Source: a virus
Direction: 5' to 3' (one strand)
DNA length: 35,722 nt
Virus record (IMG/VR): IMGVR_UViG_3300028883_000093
Span: 1-35,722 of that record
In this document: positions 20,009 to 28,256 of the stretch, piece after piece
Position numbering within the stretch: the first letter of the stretch is position 1
How the letters are laid out: every line of letters starts with the position of its first letter
The notes under the pieces: generated by a model
Seen by the model: the letters and a program-made list of their open reading frames with translations, nothing else
Database searches by the model: none
What the model was told of the DNA's origin: nothing
Program-made: the position numbers and the translations under genes

Positions 20009-21309
20009 AGTTAGTAGATATATTCAAGCGTAAAGCAAATAAGTTATATTACTCCGTGTATCAATTCCTGATGGATGGAAGCCCTATTAATGTATTTGGT
20101 GATAACGAGAGCTATGTAACAGAGGGATATAACGGCAATCCTGATGTATATTCTATCATTAATCGAATAGCTGATAATGCTTGCAGACCTGAGTTAAAGC
20201 TCTGTTACAAAGATAAAGATGAGATCATTAAATTAGATACGCACCCTGCATTAGATTTACTCTATCAGCCTAATGATTACATGACATACAAAGAATTTTT
20301 AAGAGGGTGGTATGTTTATAAATTCTCAATCGGCAATAGTTATGTATATAGATTATGTCTGGAATCAGGAAACAACGTAGGCAAACCGGTCGAATTGCAT
20401 ATTACTCCATCTGCTTTTATGGAAATAGAATCAGGCGGGTGGATGAACCCGGTAAAAGGGTATAAATTACTATTGGGCGATCAGCAAACGTTATTCAATC
20501 CTGATGAGATTTGGCACTCAAAGTTCTTTAATCCTGACTTTCAACAATCATATCACCTGTACGGGTTAAGTCCTATCGAGGTTGCTGCTAAAATAATCAA
20601 TGCTCAAAACGCTGGGTATAATGCTACAGGAAAAGCATTTGAGAATGGTGGAGTACCTTTTGTAATGACAGGGAAAGATAGCAAAGATCACTGGACAGAA
20701 GAACAGCAAAAAAGAATAGTAAAGAAATTCAAAGAGAATCATGGCGGATCTGATAACGCAGGAAAACCAATGTTCTTATCTAACCCAGTTGAGTTGCATC
20801 AAGTAGGATTATCTCCGGTTGATTTGAATATCATTGAATCAACTAAAGACGGTCGTAAGATATTATGTAATGTACTTGGTGGAGTACCTGCCGGATTGTT
20901 AAATGATCAGCAAGCTGATACTTACAATAATATGAAAGAACGTGGTAAAGCACTGTTCAGAAATGTAATAATACCTAATAATCAGGATTTTGCCGATGGA
21001 TTGTCAAGATTTATTCTTCCTTACTATAAACAGAAAGATAGTAAAGATTATTACTTTGAGTTTGATTATACAGGCATAGAAGAATTACAAGAAGATTTAA
21101 AAGAGAAAGTAGATGCGTTAGTAAATGCTTATGGATTGACATTAAGGCAAAAGTTAGAGATTGCAGGGCTTCCGGCAGATAATGAAGATAAAGAGCTGGA
21201 TAAAATATATATTCCTATTGGATTAACAACCGTTGGAGAGGACGAAATACCTCAAGATGACGTGGATAAATATTATTCTGATAATAATATAAATGATTAT
21301 AAGAAATGA
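20005..21309 (+). CDS. Portal protein, HK97 family
   Basis: A 434-residue portal protein: DVYSIINRIADNACRPELKL near residue 47, LYQPNDYMTYKEFLRGWYVY, YGLSPIEVAAKIINAQNAGY and a C-terminal adaptor region with YNNMKERGKALFRNVIIP. This is the HK97-type (Phage_portal family) order. It forms the 12-mer ring for DNA entry and exit. The acidic C-terminus is probably flexible. It overlaps terminase and the next gene by 4 bases each. Confidence 0.9.
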   Translation: MKLVDIFKRKANKLYYSVYQFLMDGSPINVFGDNESYVTEGYNGNPDVYSIINRIADNACRPELKLCYKDKDEIIKLDTHPALDLLYQPNDYMTYKEFLRGWYVYKFSIGNSYVYRLCLESGNNVGKPVELHITPSAFMEIESGGWMNPVKGYKLLLGDQQTLFNPDEIWHSKFFNPDFQQSYHLYGLSPIEVAAKIINAQNAGYNATGKAFENGGVPFVMTGKDSKDHWTEEQQKRIVKKFKENHGGSDNAGKPMFLSNPVELHQVGLSPVDLNIIESTKDGRKILCNVLGGVPAGLLNDQQADTYNNMKERGKALFRNVIIPNNQDFADGLSRFILPYYKQKDSKDYYFEFDYTGIEELQEDLKEKVDALVNAYGLTLRQKLEIAGLPADNEDKELDKIYIPIGLTTVGEDEIPQDDVDKYYSDNNINDYKK

Positions 21310-21530
21310 GCAGATTGATAAAAGTACCGATGATATATACCGATAATCAATTATCAGAGCTTGGTGTTGATAGCGGAGGTGTTGTTGACACTTATGTTTT
21401 TCTCGATCAAATCATAGGTTTTCATGACGATGGCAATAATATAACAGGACTACATCTGCCTTATGGTTGTGTTCAAGTGAATTGTAATATTAGCGAGTTT
21501 ATTAATCTAGTGACAGAAAATAAAAATTGA
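21306..21530 (+). CDS. Hypothetical protein in head operon (74 aa)
   Basis: A 74-residue beta-rich protein (LIKVPMIYTDNQLSELGVDS, DTYVFLDQIIGFHDDG, NITGLHLPYGCVQVNCNISE). No family recognised. It lies between portal and MuF-like genes with overlaps on both sides, so it is probably made together with head proteins, perhaps as a minor virion or assembly factor. Confidence 0.6.
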   Translation: MSRLIKVPMIYTDNQLSELGVDSGGVVDTYVFLDQIIGFHDDGNNITGLHLPYGCVQVNCNISEFINLVTENKN

Positions 21531-22342
21531 GTGAAGCAATAAAATATTGGAAAGCATTTGATCGTAACAGACGCAAGTACGAACGTAGGGTTATTAATAA
21601 CTTTCGTAAGTCTCTGAACGCTCAGATTAAACCAGTATTAGCAAGAATATTAATCACTAAAGACCCAGAGGAAGTAATTAGCCAGATAAGTATGTTAGTA
21701 AAAGATGATTCGATACGTGATGAGATGATACGTACCTATCAAATCGTAGGCGTTGATTTTGCTAAACGTGAATACTCACAAATTGTCAAATCTGATTACA
21801 GAGATTTTCTGACTAAAGATCAAGCCGAGGATTTGGAAGATACCTGGATGCTGCATATGAAAGAATTTGCGTTAACAAAAGCAGGTGAAAGAATCACATT
21901 AATAACAGGAACAACTAGACAGCAAGCAATCAGAGAGATAAGAAAAGGATTAAAGATAACTATTGAAGAAGGATTAGGAATAGACGAGAGTGCCGAGATC
22001 ATAGAGGAACTTGTTAGAAGTAAGTGGCGTGAAGTATCGAGATACAGAGCAGCAAGAATAGCAAGAACAGAGATAATATCAGCATCAAACGAAGGAAGTT
22101 TTAAAGGCGCAAGAGATACCGGGTTAAACATGAATAAATTATGGATTGCAACACCTACAGGAGAGACAAGACCGGCACACATGCAAGCAGGGGATTTGTA
22201 TGGTAAGGGATATGGGATACCAATGGAAGAAGCGTTTAATGTAGATGGTGAAAGATTAATGTATCCTGGTGATCCGGCTGGAAGTGCAGGGAATGTAATT
22301 AATTGTAGATGTGCAATAGGATATGAGGAGACAAAGATATGA
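21527..22342 (+). CDS. MuF/SPP1 gp7-like head morphogenesis protein
   Basis: A 271-residue protein. The long helical N-terminal part is followed by the MuF-type domain: RAARIARTEIISASNEGSF, LWIATPTGETRPAHMQAGD and the end VINCRCAIGYEE. These match the conserved ARTE...H...NCRC pattern. Such proteins bind the portal and are injected or help capsid assembly. The start is TTG at 21527, which overlaps the previous stop; no ATG or GTG gives a full-length product. Confidence 0.88.
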   Translation: MSEAIKYWKAFDRNRRKYERRVINNFRKSLNAQIKPVLARILITKDPEEVISQISMLVKDDSIRDEMIRTYQIVGVDFAKREYSQIVKSDYRDFLTKDQAEDLEDTWMLHMKEFALTKAGERITLITGTTRQQAIREIRKGLKITIEEGLGIDESAEIIEELVRSKWREVSRYRAARIARTEIISASNEGSFKGARDTGLNMNKLWIATPTGETRPAHMQAGDLYGKGYGIPMEEAFNVDGERLMYPGDPAGSAGNVINCRCAIGYEETKI

Positions 22343-22971
22343 AATACAAAGATTTTAAATACAGGATTGAAGATGTTGACGAAAAGGGAACAGTCGTTAT
22401 GTATGTTTCAGCATTCGGCAACAAAGACAGCGATGGAGATATAATCCAAAAAGGTGCGTATAAGAAAACCATCAAAGAGGGTATGCAACGCATTAAGCAT
22501 TTGAAAGATCACAACAGATTTATGCTATTGGGATTACCTAAAGAGATGGAAGAAGATTCAACAGGGCTGAAAGTCAAATCAGTTATTAATATCAAAAAAG
22601 AACTAGGCAGGGAAACCTATGAGGATTATAAATTCTTTGCTGAGCATAATAGAACGCTTGAGCATTCAGTAGGTATTGACATCTTGAAAGCTGACGATAA
22701 TATACTAACAGAGTTAAAACTCTGGGAGTACTCAACATTATCATTCTTGGGAGCAAACTCAGAAACTCCTCTGTTGGATATTAAATCACATAAAGATATT
22801 GGAGAAACAATTACAATGCTTGAAAATATGTTAAAAGGGCAATATTCTGATGAAAAGCTATTACAAATCGAGCAAAAGATAAAAGAATTAAACACTCTGA
22901 TCAATGAGCCGTCTGATGACACTAATGAATTAGAGCCGTTAATAGATAAGTGGTATAAATTATTTAATTAA
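22339..22971 (+). CDS. Prohead protease (HK97 gp4-like, S78)
   Basis: A 210-residue maturation protease: VMYVSAFGNKDSDGDIIQKG (the GxxD..GDxI strand), LKDHNRFMLLG with catalytic His58, and LEHSVG with catalytic Ser110 followed by LWEYSTLSFLGAN. This is the herpesvirus-assemblin-like fold of HK97 proheads. The C-terminal ~55 residues are helical and may target the scaffold. It precedes the capsid gene, as is standard, and would trim the capsid N-terminal scaffold region. Confidence 0.9.
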   Translation: MKYKDFKYRIEDVDEKGTVVMYVSAFGNKDSDGDIIQKGAYKKTIKEGMQRIKHLKDHNRFMLLGLPKEMEEDSTGLKVKSVINIKKELGRETYEDYKFFAEHNRTLEHSVGIDILKADDNILTELKLWEYSTLSFLGANSETPLLDIKSHKDIGETITMLENMLKGQYSDEKLLQIEQKIKELNTLINEPSDDTNELEPLIDKWYKLFN

Positions 22972-22977
22972 GGAGAC

Positions 22978-24264
22978 ATGGAAAAATTTGAGAAAATGAT
23001 TCAAGATACTCAGAAATCTCTTGACGGTCTTAAATCGGCAATCGAGGCAAAGGCAGCTACAAAGGATTTTGAGGACTTGAAAACCTCACTTAACGATATT
23101 AAAGTTAAAGTTGAGGGCGTGAGCATGGTAGGCGACAAAGCCATACAGGACTATGTGAAAACGCAGCAGGAACAGATCGACAGTCTGGAAACAAAGATTT
23201 TGAAAGAGATCAAATCTGGAGACAGCAAACCGATGACGCTGAAAGAAAGAATCGGCAAGATGACCGCAGAGGAAGATTTTGCTAAAAAAATAAAAGAAGG
23301 TCATGAGCTTACTATTAAAGCATCCGACATGACAACTTCTTCTTTTACTGGTGATAGCGGCACTATCGGACTTGATCAGTTGTTTTTACCTGGAATTGCA
23401 AAAGCACCTTGGAGAGACAATCCGCTGTTCGCTGCTACTCCTAAACAGGTAGTTGGCGAAAAGATTCATGAAATTGCATGGTATGAAGAAACTTCAAAGA
23501 CTAATTCTGCTGCTGGTGTAGCTGAACAATCTGGAAGTTTTGCACAATCTGATGCAGCTTGGACTCGTTACAAAGAGGACTTCTACAAACTTGGACATCA
23601 CGCAGAATTTACAGAAGAAATGCTGGAAGATTCTCTGTATGCTCAAGGTGAGATCAATGATCTTCTTCAAAATGGACTTCTAAGAAAAATCGAAGCTGAT
23701 ATGTTTAATGGTGTAGGAAGTGGAAGTAATACCATATTAGGTATGCTGGACAGTACATCTGGATGGGCAAAAGATTTTGCCAAACCAACTGGTACAGACA
23801 CCATAACATCACCGAATAACTTCGATGTTCTTTCAGTAGCTAAAGATCAGGTAGGACTTGGCGATACAGGTAAAACGTTCAACAAAGGATTTATTGCAAC
23901 AGTTGCATTTGTTAATCCTGCGGAATTAGGAAATCTAAGACGACTGAGAGACGATAACGGACAGTATTACATTCCTATGATCACAAGTCAGGGAGTTGGT
24001 ATTGTAGTTGATGGACTTTTGTTGGTACCATCGTTCGATGTTGCAGTCAACAAATTCGTTGTTTGTAATCCTGAGCGCGCTAAAGCGTACATTAAGAGAA
24101 ATATTACTTTGAAGCGTTCTGAGAACGTGGCAAGTAATTTCTTAACTGATGTAATCACGATTAAAGCAAGCATCAGATTAGCTTATGTTCATAAGAATGT
24201 TGATGAGTTTGCGTTTGTGTATGGAGACTTCGATACAGCTAAAACAGCGATAACTACTACATAA
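22978..24264 (+). CDS. Major capsid protein, HK97 fold
   Basis: A 428-residue capsid protein. Residues 1-105 form a coiled, charged delta or scaffold domain (QKSLDGLKSAIEAKAATKDF, YVKTQQEQIDSLETKILKEI) that the prohead protease likely removes. The rest has the HK97 E-loop and P-domain features: HEIAWYEETSKTNSAAGVAE, EDFYKLGHHAEFTEEMLEDS, LRRLRDDNGQYYIP and a final VHKNVDEFAFVYGDFD. A true Shine-Dalgarno site (AAGGAG, 22970-22975) precedes it, unusual in this genome and consistent with high expression. Confidence 0.93.
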   Translation: MEKFEKMIQDTQKSLDGLKSAIEAKAATKDFEDLKTSLNDIKVKVEGVSMVGDKAIQDYVKTQQEQIDSLETKILKEIKSGDSKPMTLKERIGKMTAEEDFAKKIKEGHELTIKASDMTTSSFTGDSGTIGLDQLFLPGIAKAPWRDNPLFAATPKQVVGEKIHEIAWYEETSKTNSAAGVAEQSGSFAQSDAAWTRYKEDFYKLGHHAEFTEEMLEDSLYAQGEINDLLQNGLLRKIEADMFNGVGSGSNTILGMLDSTSGWAKDFAKPTGTDTITSPNNFDVLSVAKDQVGLGDTGKTFNKGFIATVAFVNPAELGNLRRLRDDNGQYYIPMITSQGVGIVVDGLLLVPSFDVAVNKFVVCNPERAKAYIKRNITLKRSENVASNFLTDVITIKASIRLAYVHKNVDEFAFVYGDFDTAKTAITTT

Positions 24265-24273
24265 AAGGAGGAT

Positions 24274-24702
24274 ATGATGAAAAAGTTAATTGTAATATTA
24301 CTCATGTTAGTTGCAGTAGTTGGATATTCTCAGAATTTCACAGAATATACTGCAACAATAACACCAGATACGCTGACTAAAGTAGAGACTGAATATTTTG
24401 CTACCGGAGAGATAACAACTCCGGCTAAAACCGTAGCTATTCAGACTTTATGCACACAATTAGGCGGAACTTCAGATGGTTCTGCAATACTTCAAGTTAG
24501 TTTAGATGGAACAAGTTATCAGACATTGACAGAGACTGCTAATTTTGCTCATTTTTTGACTAACGACACTTTAACTATTACTAACGGAGTGATTTGGCAG
24601 ATCGCACTAAAAGAAGCACCTTGGAAGTATTATCGAGTTGCTGCTACCGGTACAGCCAATGATACTACATTGGTAACTGTTAAATATACTGTTAAATATT
24701 AA
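24274..24702 (+). CDS. Secreted or virion-associated beta-rich protein
   Basis: A 142-residue protein with a Bacteroidota-type signal peptide (MKKLIVILLMLVAVVGYSQ, cut before Gln) and a beta-sandwich body rich in Thr (VSLDGTSYQTLT, APWKYYRVAATGTANDTTLV). It follows the capsid gene, where decoration proteins are often encoded, yet the signal peptide predicts export. AAGGAGG (24265-24271) is an excellent ribosome site; its spacing fits ATG 24277 better than ATG 24274. Function unknown. Confidence 0.7.
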   Translation: MMKKLIVILLMLVAVVGYSQNFTEYTATITPDTLTKVETEYFATGEITTPAKTVAIQTLCTQLGGTSDGSAILQVSLDGTSYQTLTETANFAHFLTNDTLTITNGVIWQIALKEAPWKYYRVAATGTANDTTLVTVKYTVKY

Positions 24703-24707
24703 TTCAT

Positions 24708-24733
24708 TAAGGGAGTGGGCAACTGCTCCCTTA
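24708..24733 (+). terminator. Hairpin after the capsid block (weak terminator or processing site)
   Basis: TAAGGGAG (24708-24715) pairs perfectly with CTCCCTTA (24726-24733). No T-run follows, so it may act as a 3' stabilising structure that keeps capsid mRNA levels high over the downstream connector genes, or as a partial terminator. Confidence 0.5.
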
Positions 24734-24746
24734 TAAACAATCTAAT

Positions 24747-24902
24747 ATGAAAGAATATATTTACATAAAGGGAAAACATAAAGGTAAAAAAACCTATCTG
24801 GATAATAATGCAGCTCATTGTTTATTACAGTTGGACATTATAAAAGAATATAAAGCTCCATTGAAAACAAAAGAGTATAAGGGCAAAACAAAAACAAAAT
24901 GA
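24747..24902 (+). CDS. Small basic protein (51 aa)
   Basis: A 51-residue Lys-rich protein (MKEYIYIKGKHKGKKTYLDN, a Leu/Ile helix, then KTKEYKGKTKTK). Small proteins of this kind often lie between capsid and head-tail connector genes. Its stop overlaps the connector start (ATGA), which supports real translation. Function unknown; the charge suggests nucleic-acid or virion contact. Confidence 0.6.
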   Translation: MKEYIYIKGKHKGKKTYLDNNAAHCLLQLDIIKEYKAPLKTKEYKGKTKTK

Positions 24903-25477
24903 CAACAAAGGTAATCACAGACGTAGGTACTGAGTTATTGACAACAGCAAAAGCTAAAGCATGGGGGCGTATCTCTGAGACAACGGACGATACTTTGATT
25001 GGAGAATTAATTACAGCCGTCAGACAAGCAACGGAAAATTATATCGGCAGAGCTATTGGAGAGCAAACTCGTGAGGTTTATTTTGATGAGTTACCAAAAG
25101 ATCGTATGCTGGAACTGCCTTATCCTCCTCATACTTCGATTAGTTCAGTGAAGTCAGTTGATTATGAGCGTACAGAAACCGAGTTAACAGTGAATGAAGG
25201 GTATTATTATCATGGTTTAACTGAATATAAAATCGAGATAACTCAATCATTCTTAACCGGAACGCTGGAAAGCTCATTAAAAAATGCTTATAAGATTCAA
25301 TATGTTTGTGGTTATACATCATCAGATGTACCCGAAGCGCTTTTAAAAGCAATGGCTCGAATTGTTGCCAGAAATTATCAGATGCGTGGTGATGATCTTC
25401 CTGGTGCTGATGTTTTTATTCTCGACGGACAAGATAAGTTGATGTTAAATCCATTCAGACGTATAGTATGGTTCTAA
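24899..25477 (+). CDS. Head-tail connector (gp6-like)
   Basis: A 192-residue connector: LLTTAKAKAWGRISETTDDT, LIGELITAVRQATENYIGRA, the strand FDELPKDRMLELPYPPHTSI, KIQYVCGYTSSDVPEALLKA and ARIVARNYQMRGD. This matches HK97 gp6/SPP1 gp15-like adaptor proteins that bind below the portal. It overlaps the head-closure gene by 10 bases. Confidence 0.85.
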   Translation: MTTKVITDVGTELLTTAKAKAWGRISETTDDTLIGELITAVRQATENYIGRAIGEQTREVYFDELPKDRMLELPYPPHTSISSVKSVDYERTETELTVNEGYYYHGLTEYKIEITQSFLTGTLESSLKNAYKIQYVCGYTSSDVPEALLKAMARIVARNYQMRGDDLPGADVFILDGQDKLMLNPFRRIVWF

Positions 25478-25800
25478 ATCACAACATAGGACAGTTAAGA
25501 AATCGAGTAACCGTTAAGCGTTATTCTAAGATTAGTGATAATAAGGGTGGTTATACTAATACAACCGCAACTCTTTATACCGACTGGGCTAACGTTCAGC
25601 CAATGACAGGGCAAAGGTTGTTGGAATATGAAAAGATAACAGATAAAAAGCCTTTTGTGATTACTATGAGAAAGCGATCAGATAAAACGATCAGCAAACA
25701 GACGGATTATATCGAATATAGCTCAGAGAAATATATTATTCACTCGTTAACTGACCTGGATAATCGTGGCATTTGGATTGAATTAATTTGCGTGAAATGA
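25468..25800 (+). CDS. Head closure protein (SPP1 gp16-like)
   Basis: A 110-residue protein of the phage head-tail joining family: IGQLRNRVTVKRYSKISDNK, the YTDWANVQPMTGQRLLEYEK strand and turn, ITMRKRSDKTISKQTDYIEY and a C-terminal IHSLTDLDNRGIWIELICVK. It would close the connector before tail attachment. Gene order between gp6-like and gp10-like supports this. Confidence 0.85.
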   Translation: MVLNHNIGQLRNRVTVKRYSKISDNKGGYTNTTATLYTDWANVQPMTGQRLLEYEKITDKKPFVITMRKRSDKTISKQTDYIEYSSEKYIIHSLTDLDNRGIWIELICVK

Positions 25801-26195
25801 ATACTAAGATAGAAATAACACAAGCATCGTTAAAGAACTTTAAAAAGAAGCTCAAGAATATGAGCAAAGAGCAGGAGCGCAAATTAAGAAATGCTGTTAT
25901 TGAAACCGCTTTACTTGTTGAATCTGATTCTAAAATGAAAACACCAGTAAAAACAGGCAGACTAAGATCATCAATACATCAAGAAAATTCATCAACAACA
26001 AATTATCAATATTCAGACAGTACAGGTAAATCATATAATGGTTATTTAGGCGGAGTTAAAGAAAAATTACAAGCAATAGTAGGTACAAATGTTCGGTATG
26101 CTTTAAAGCAAGAAGCTATACATTCGTATTTAAGCAGCGCAATAGCTTTTAATAGGATTAAGTTTATCGAAAAGGTAAAAAAGATATTAAAATGA
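25797..26195 (+). CDS. HK97 gp10-like tail component
   Basis: A 132-residue protein with ALLVESDSKMKTPVKTGRLR SSI, the typical xPxxTGxLRxSI signature of HK97 gp10-like proteins, then a beta region (LQAIVGTNVRYALKQE) ending in a basic helix. It takes part in tail completion or head-tail joining. ATG 25797 overlaps the previous stop (ATGA); an in-frame TTG at 25788 is less likely. Confidence 0.82.
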   Translation: MNTKIEITQASLKNFKKKLKNMSKEQERKLRNAVIETALLVESDSKMKTPVKTGRLRSSIHQENSSTTNYQYSDSTGKSYNGYLGGVKEKLQAIVGTNVRYALKQEAIHSYLSSAIAFNRIKFIEKVKKILK

Positions 26196-26617
26196 CAGAT
26201 TTAAGTTCGGCATTATATACAGCATTTTATTCAGCATTGAACACAATTAGTTATGGTGGCTCAACAATAGGCTGTTATTCCTTTGCTCCTAACGATGCCG
26301 AGATGCCTTACATCGTATTAGATAATCCTATTTATATAGAAAACGGAACTAAAGACCGCGCATTATTCGATACAACAATAAACGTAAAGATATATGATGC
26401 AAGCGATTCAAGAGAAGCAACAACTAACGCAATAGATGCAATAGGAAACTCAGTAATTAACACAATACTAACAACAATAACAGAAAGAATTAGTTTATCA
26501 GGGTATGCGACAGTAGATGTTAAACTAGATAATGTAGTAATATTATCTCCTGAGATGACAGAAACGCAAGCAATTTGGATTAAAATAATTAGATTTAGAT
26601 TAATAATTGAAGAATAA
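26192..26617 (+). CDS. Tail completion/terminator protein (DUF3168-like)
   Basis: A 141-residue protein: LYTAFYSALNTISYGGSTIG, YSFAPNDAEMPYIVLDNPIY, an INVKIYDASDSREAT strand, and INTILTTITERISLSGYATV with a final beta strand. This fits the DUF3168 or gpU-like tail terminator family, which stops tail-tube growth and joins it to the head. Position between gp10-like and tail-tube genes agrees. Confidence 0.75.
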   Translation: MTDLSSALYTAFYSALNTISYGGSTIGCYSFAPNDAEMPYIVLDNPIYIENGTKDRALFDTTINVKIYDASDSREATTNAIDAIGNSVINTILTTITERISLSGYATVDVKLDNVVILSPEMTETQAIWIKIIRFRLIIEE

Positions 26618-26638
26618 TAACCTTAAAAACAAAGAAAA

Positions 26639-27049
26639 ATGGCAGTAGAAAGAGGAATGGACGTGCTGATACAAATTGATACAGTTTCATTAACAGCACA
26701 GACTGACGCAAGTTTTGAAATGGTTGCAGATATGTTAGATGCAACAACAAAGCTAAGCACAAACAATGCAAAGGAATACTTGAAAGGCGAGCATGGTGGA
26801 ACTTTCTCCGCAAGTGGAAAGTATGACATGACAGCAACCGAAGGCGTTGATGAAGCGCTTGCAGATCTGAAAGCAGGTACAACAGTAGTAATCAAATGGG
26901 GTGGAATTGGTGAAGGAGATACTTATTACTCAGCTAACGCTAAGGTATCTAGAGTTTCATTATCAGCTCCTAGAAATGACATTGTTACTTTTGATATTGA
27001 TTTTCAAATTACAGGAGATCAAACCACTGCAACTGTAGCCAGTTCATGA
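26639..27049 (+). CDS. Major tail (tube) protein
   Basis: A 136-residue tail tube protein of the TP901-1 type: MDVLIQIDTVSLTAQTDAS, TTKLSTNNAKEYLKGEHGGT, FSASGKYDMTATEGVDEALA and a final VTFDIDFQITGDQTT strand. It assembles as hexamer rings around the tape measure. Rich in Ser and Thr; the next gene, overlapping by 4 bases, encodes a GalNAc-transferase-like enzyme, so this abundant protein is a candidate for glycosylation. Confidence 0.88.
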   Translation: MAVERGMDVLIQIDTVSLTAQTDASFEMVADMLDATTKLSTNNAKEYLKGEHGGTFSASGKYDMTATEGVDEALADLKAGTTVVIKWGGIGEGDTYYSANAKVSRVSLSAPRNDIVTFDIDFQITGDQTTATVASS

Positions 27050-27933
27050 CAAGTATAATTATTCCAACGCATAATGATTTCGAGTTTCTAAGTGAAACGA
27101 TAAAAAGCATTAGGCAAACCGTATGTTGCGATGTTGAATTGATTGTTGTTAATGATGGTGGTAAGCGCCCCGATGTAAGGGCAGATGTGATACTGGACAA
27201 AAAGAGAGGTGGTATCGGGGCAGCTTACGATTATGGCATTAAACACGCAGAAGGGGATATTGTTGTATTAGCGGATTGCGACTTGCGATTTACTCCAGGT
27301 TGGTTAGATCGTTTCATTGAAACGTTAGATACTTACCCAGAGAGTTTGGTTTGTGGAACTTGTTTGGAATATGATATATTTAACAGGAATATCGAGAAGC
27401 CTAACGAACGATATGGAGCTAATATCTGGGAGTGGTACCCTAGTCAGTATAACGGTATTACTTTTAAGATGCCACTAAAAACTGATTGGAACTATCATAA
27501 AAAAGGAGATATATTTCCTGTAGATTCAGTTCTGGGTGGTTGTTATGCTGTTCGTAAAGATTGGTTTAATAAATGTTTAGCTCATAAGGGGCATTATATC
27601 TGGGGTGGTCGTGATGCTTTAATAAGTCTAAGAACCTGGATTATGGGTGGGCAATGCTTATGCGATTCACGAGCTAAGATAGGGCATATCTTCCGCAGAC
27701 ATCATACACATGGAGCAACGATGAAACATTGGACATATAATAAGATGTTAACCGTGATGACGATGTTTGAAGGACAGAAGTTAAGGGATTATATGACAGC
27801 GATTAAGCGTATGCCGGAATTCAGAGAAGCTATGTGTTATGTTGACTACAATGAAATTGAATTAATTAGAAAATATTTTGCATTAAACAGAAAAAAATCT
27901 CAAGCATGGCTGTACACAAATGTAATACAATAA
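27046..27933 (+). CDS. GT2/GT27-like glycosyltransferase resembling polypeptide GalNAc transferases
   Basis: A 295-residue GT-A enzyme. Start TSIIIPTHNDFEFLSETIKS with VELIVVNDGG (UDP binding), the metal site ADCDL (Asp77, Asp79), GGCYAVRKDWF (164-174), YIWGGRDALISLRTWIMGGQ (184-203) and KIGHIFR (211-217). The last blocks match the signature of polypeptide N-acetylgalactosaminyltransferases (GG.FAI...WGGEN.E.S.R.W.CGG...VGHIFR). The lectin domain of those enzymes is absent. Placed in the tail operon between tail tube and chaperone genes, and coupled to the tail tube gene by a 4-base overlap, it may add sugar to virion protein; that target is inference. Confidence 0.8.
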   Translation: MTSIIIPTHNDFEFLSETIKSIRQTVCCDVELIVVNDGGKRPDVRADVILDKKRGGIGAAYDYGIKHAEGDIVVLADCDLRFTPGWLDRFIETLDTYPESLVCGTCLEYDIFNRNIEKPNERYGANIWEWYPSQYNGITFKMPLKTDWNYHKKGDIFPVDSVLGGCYAVRKDWFNKCLAHKGHYIWGGRDALISLRTWIMGGQCLCDSRAKIGHIFRRHHTHGATMKHWTYNKMLTVMTMFEGQKLRDYMTAIKRMPEFREAMCYVDYNEIELIRKYFALNRKKSQAWLYTNVIQ

Positions 27934-28256
27934 AGCTAGATCGGGAGCGTCCGATTAATTTTGGTATCAACCAAACAATATTATTTTGTGATGAGTTTCA
28001 GATCGATCTCCCAGAAGCAACCGAGTTGATTCAAAAATCATTCACAGGTAAAAGCCTAAAAGGATTGGTTACTTTAATATACACAGCGTTGATAGATGGT
28101 TGTCGGTTAATTGATCAAGAAAAAGACTTTACTAAGGAAGATGTAGGTGATTGGTTAGATTATATAGAAGCTGATGAGATGGTTAAGATACTCAATATTT
28201 ATACAAAAAGTATGCCGGAAGGAGAAGGAGAAAAAAAAAAGACTAACATGGAATGA
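27906..28256 (+). CDS. Tail assembly chaperone (gpG-like)
   Basis: A 116-residue protein in the position of tail assembly chaperones, directly before the tape measure region. It is helical with NFGINQTILFCDEFQIDLPE, LKGLVTLIYTALIDGC and DWLDYIEADEMVKILNIY. Its last codons contain an A10 tract (28231-28240) and it stops 14 bases later. A second frame continues without a good start of its own, as expected for the G/GT arrangement. It overlaps the glycosyltransferase gene by 28 bases. Confidence 0.8.
   Translation: MAVHKCNTIKLDRERPINFGINQTILFCDEFQIDLPEATELIQKSFTGKSLKGLVTLIYTALIDGCRLIDQEKDFTKEDVGDWLDYIEADEMVKILNIYTKSMPEGEGEKKKTNME
28231..28240 (+). other. A10 slippery tract for recoding of the tail chaperone
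   Basis: Ten A follow GGAG. The upstream gene is in the frame of 27906 and the downstream one is offset by +1, so a +1 or -2 ribosomal shift, or loss of one A (gain of two) by RNA polymerase slippage, would join them. Tail chaperone genes of siphoviruses very often use such recoding. A homopolymer sequencing error is the alternative. Confidence 0.6.
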
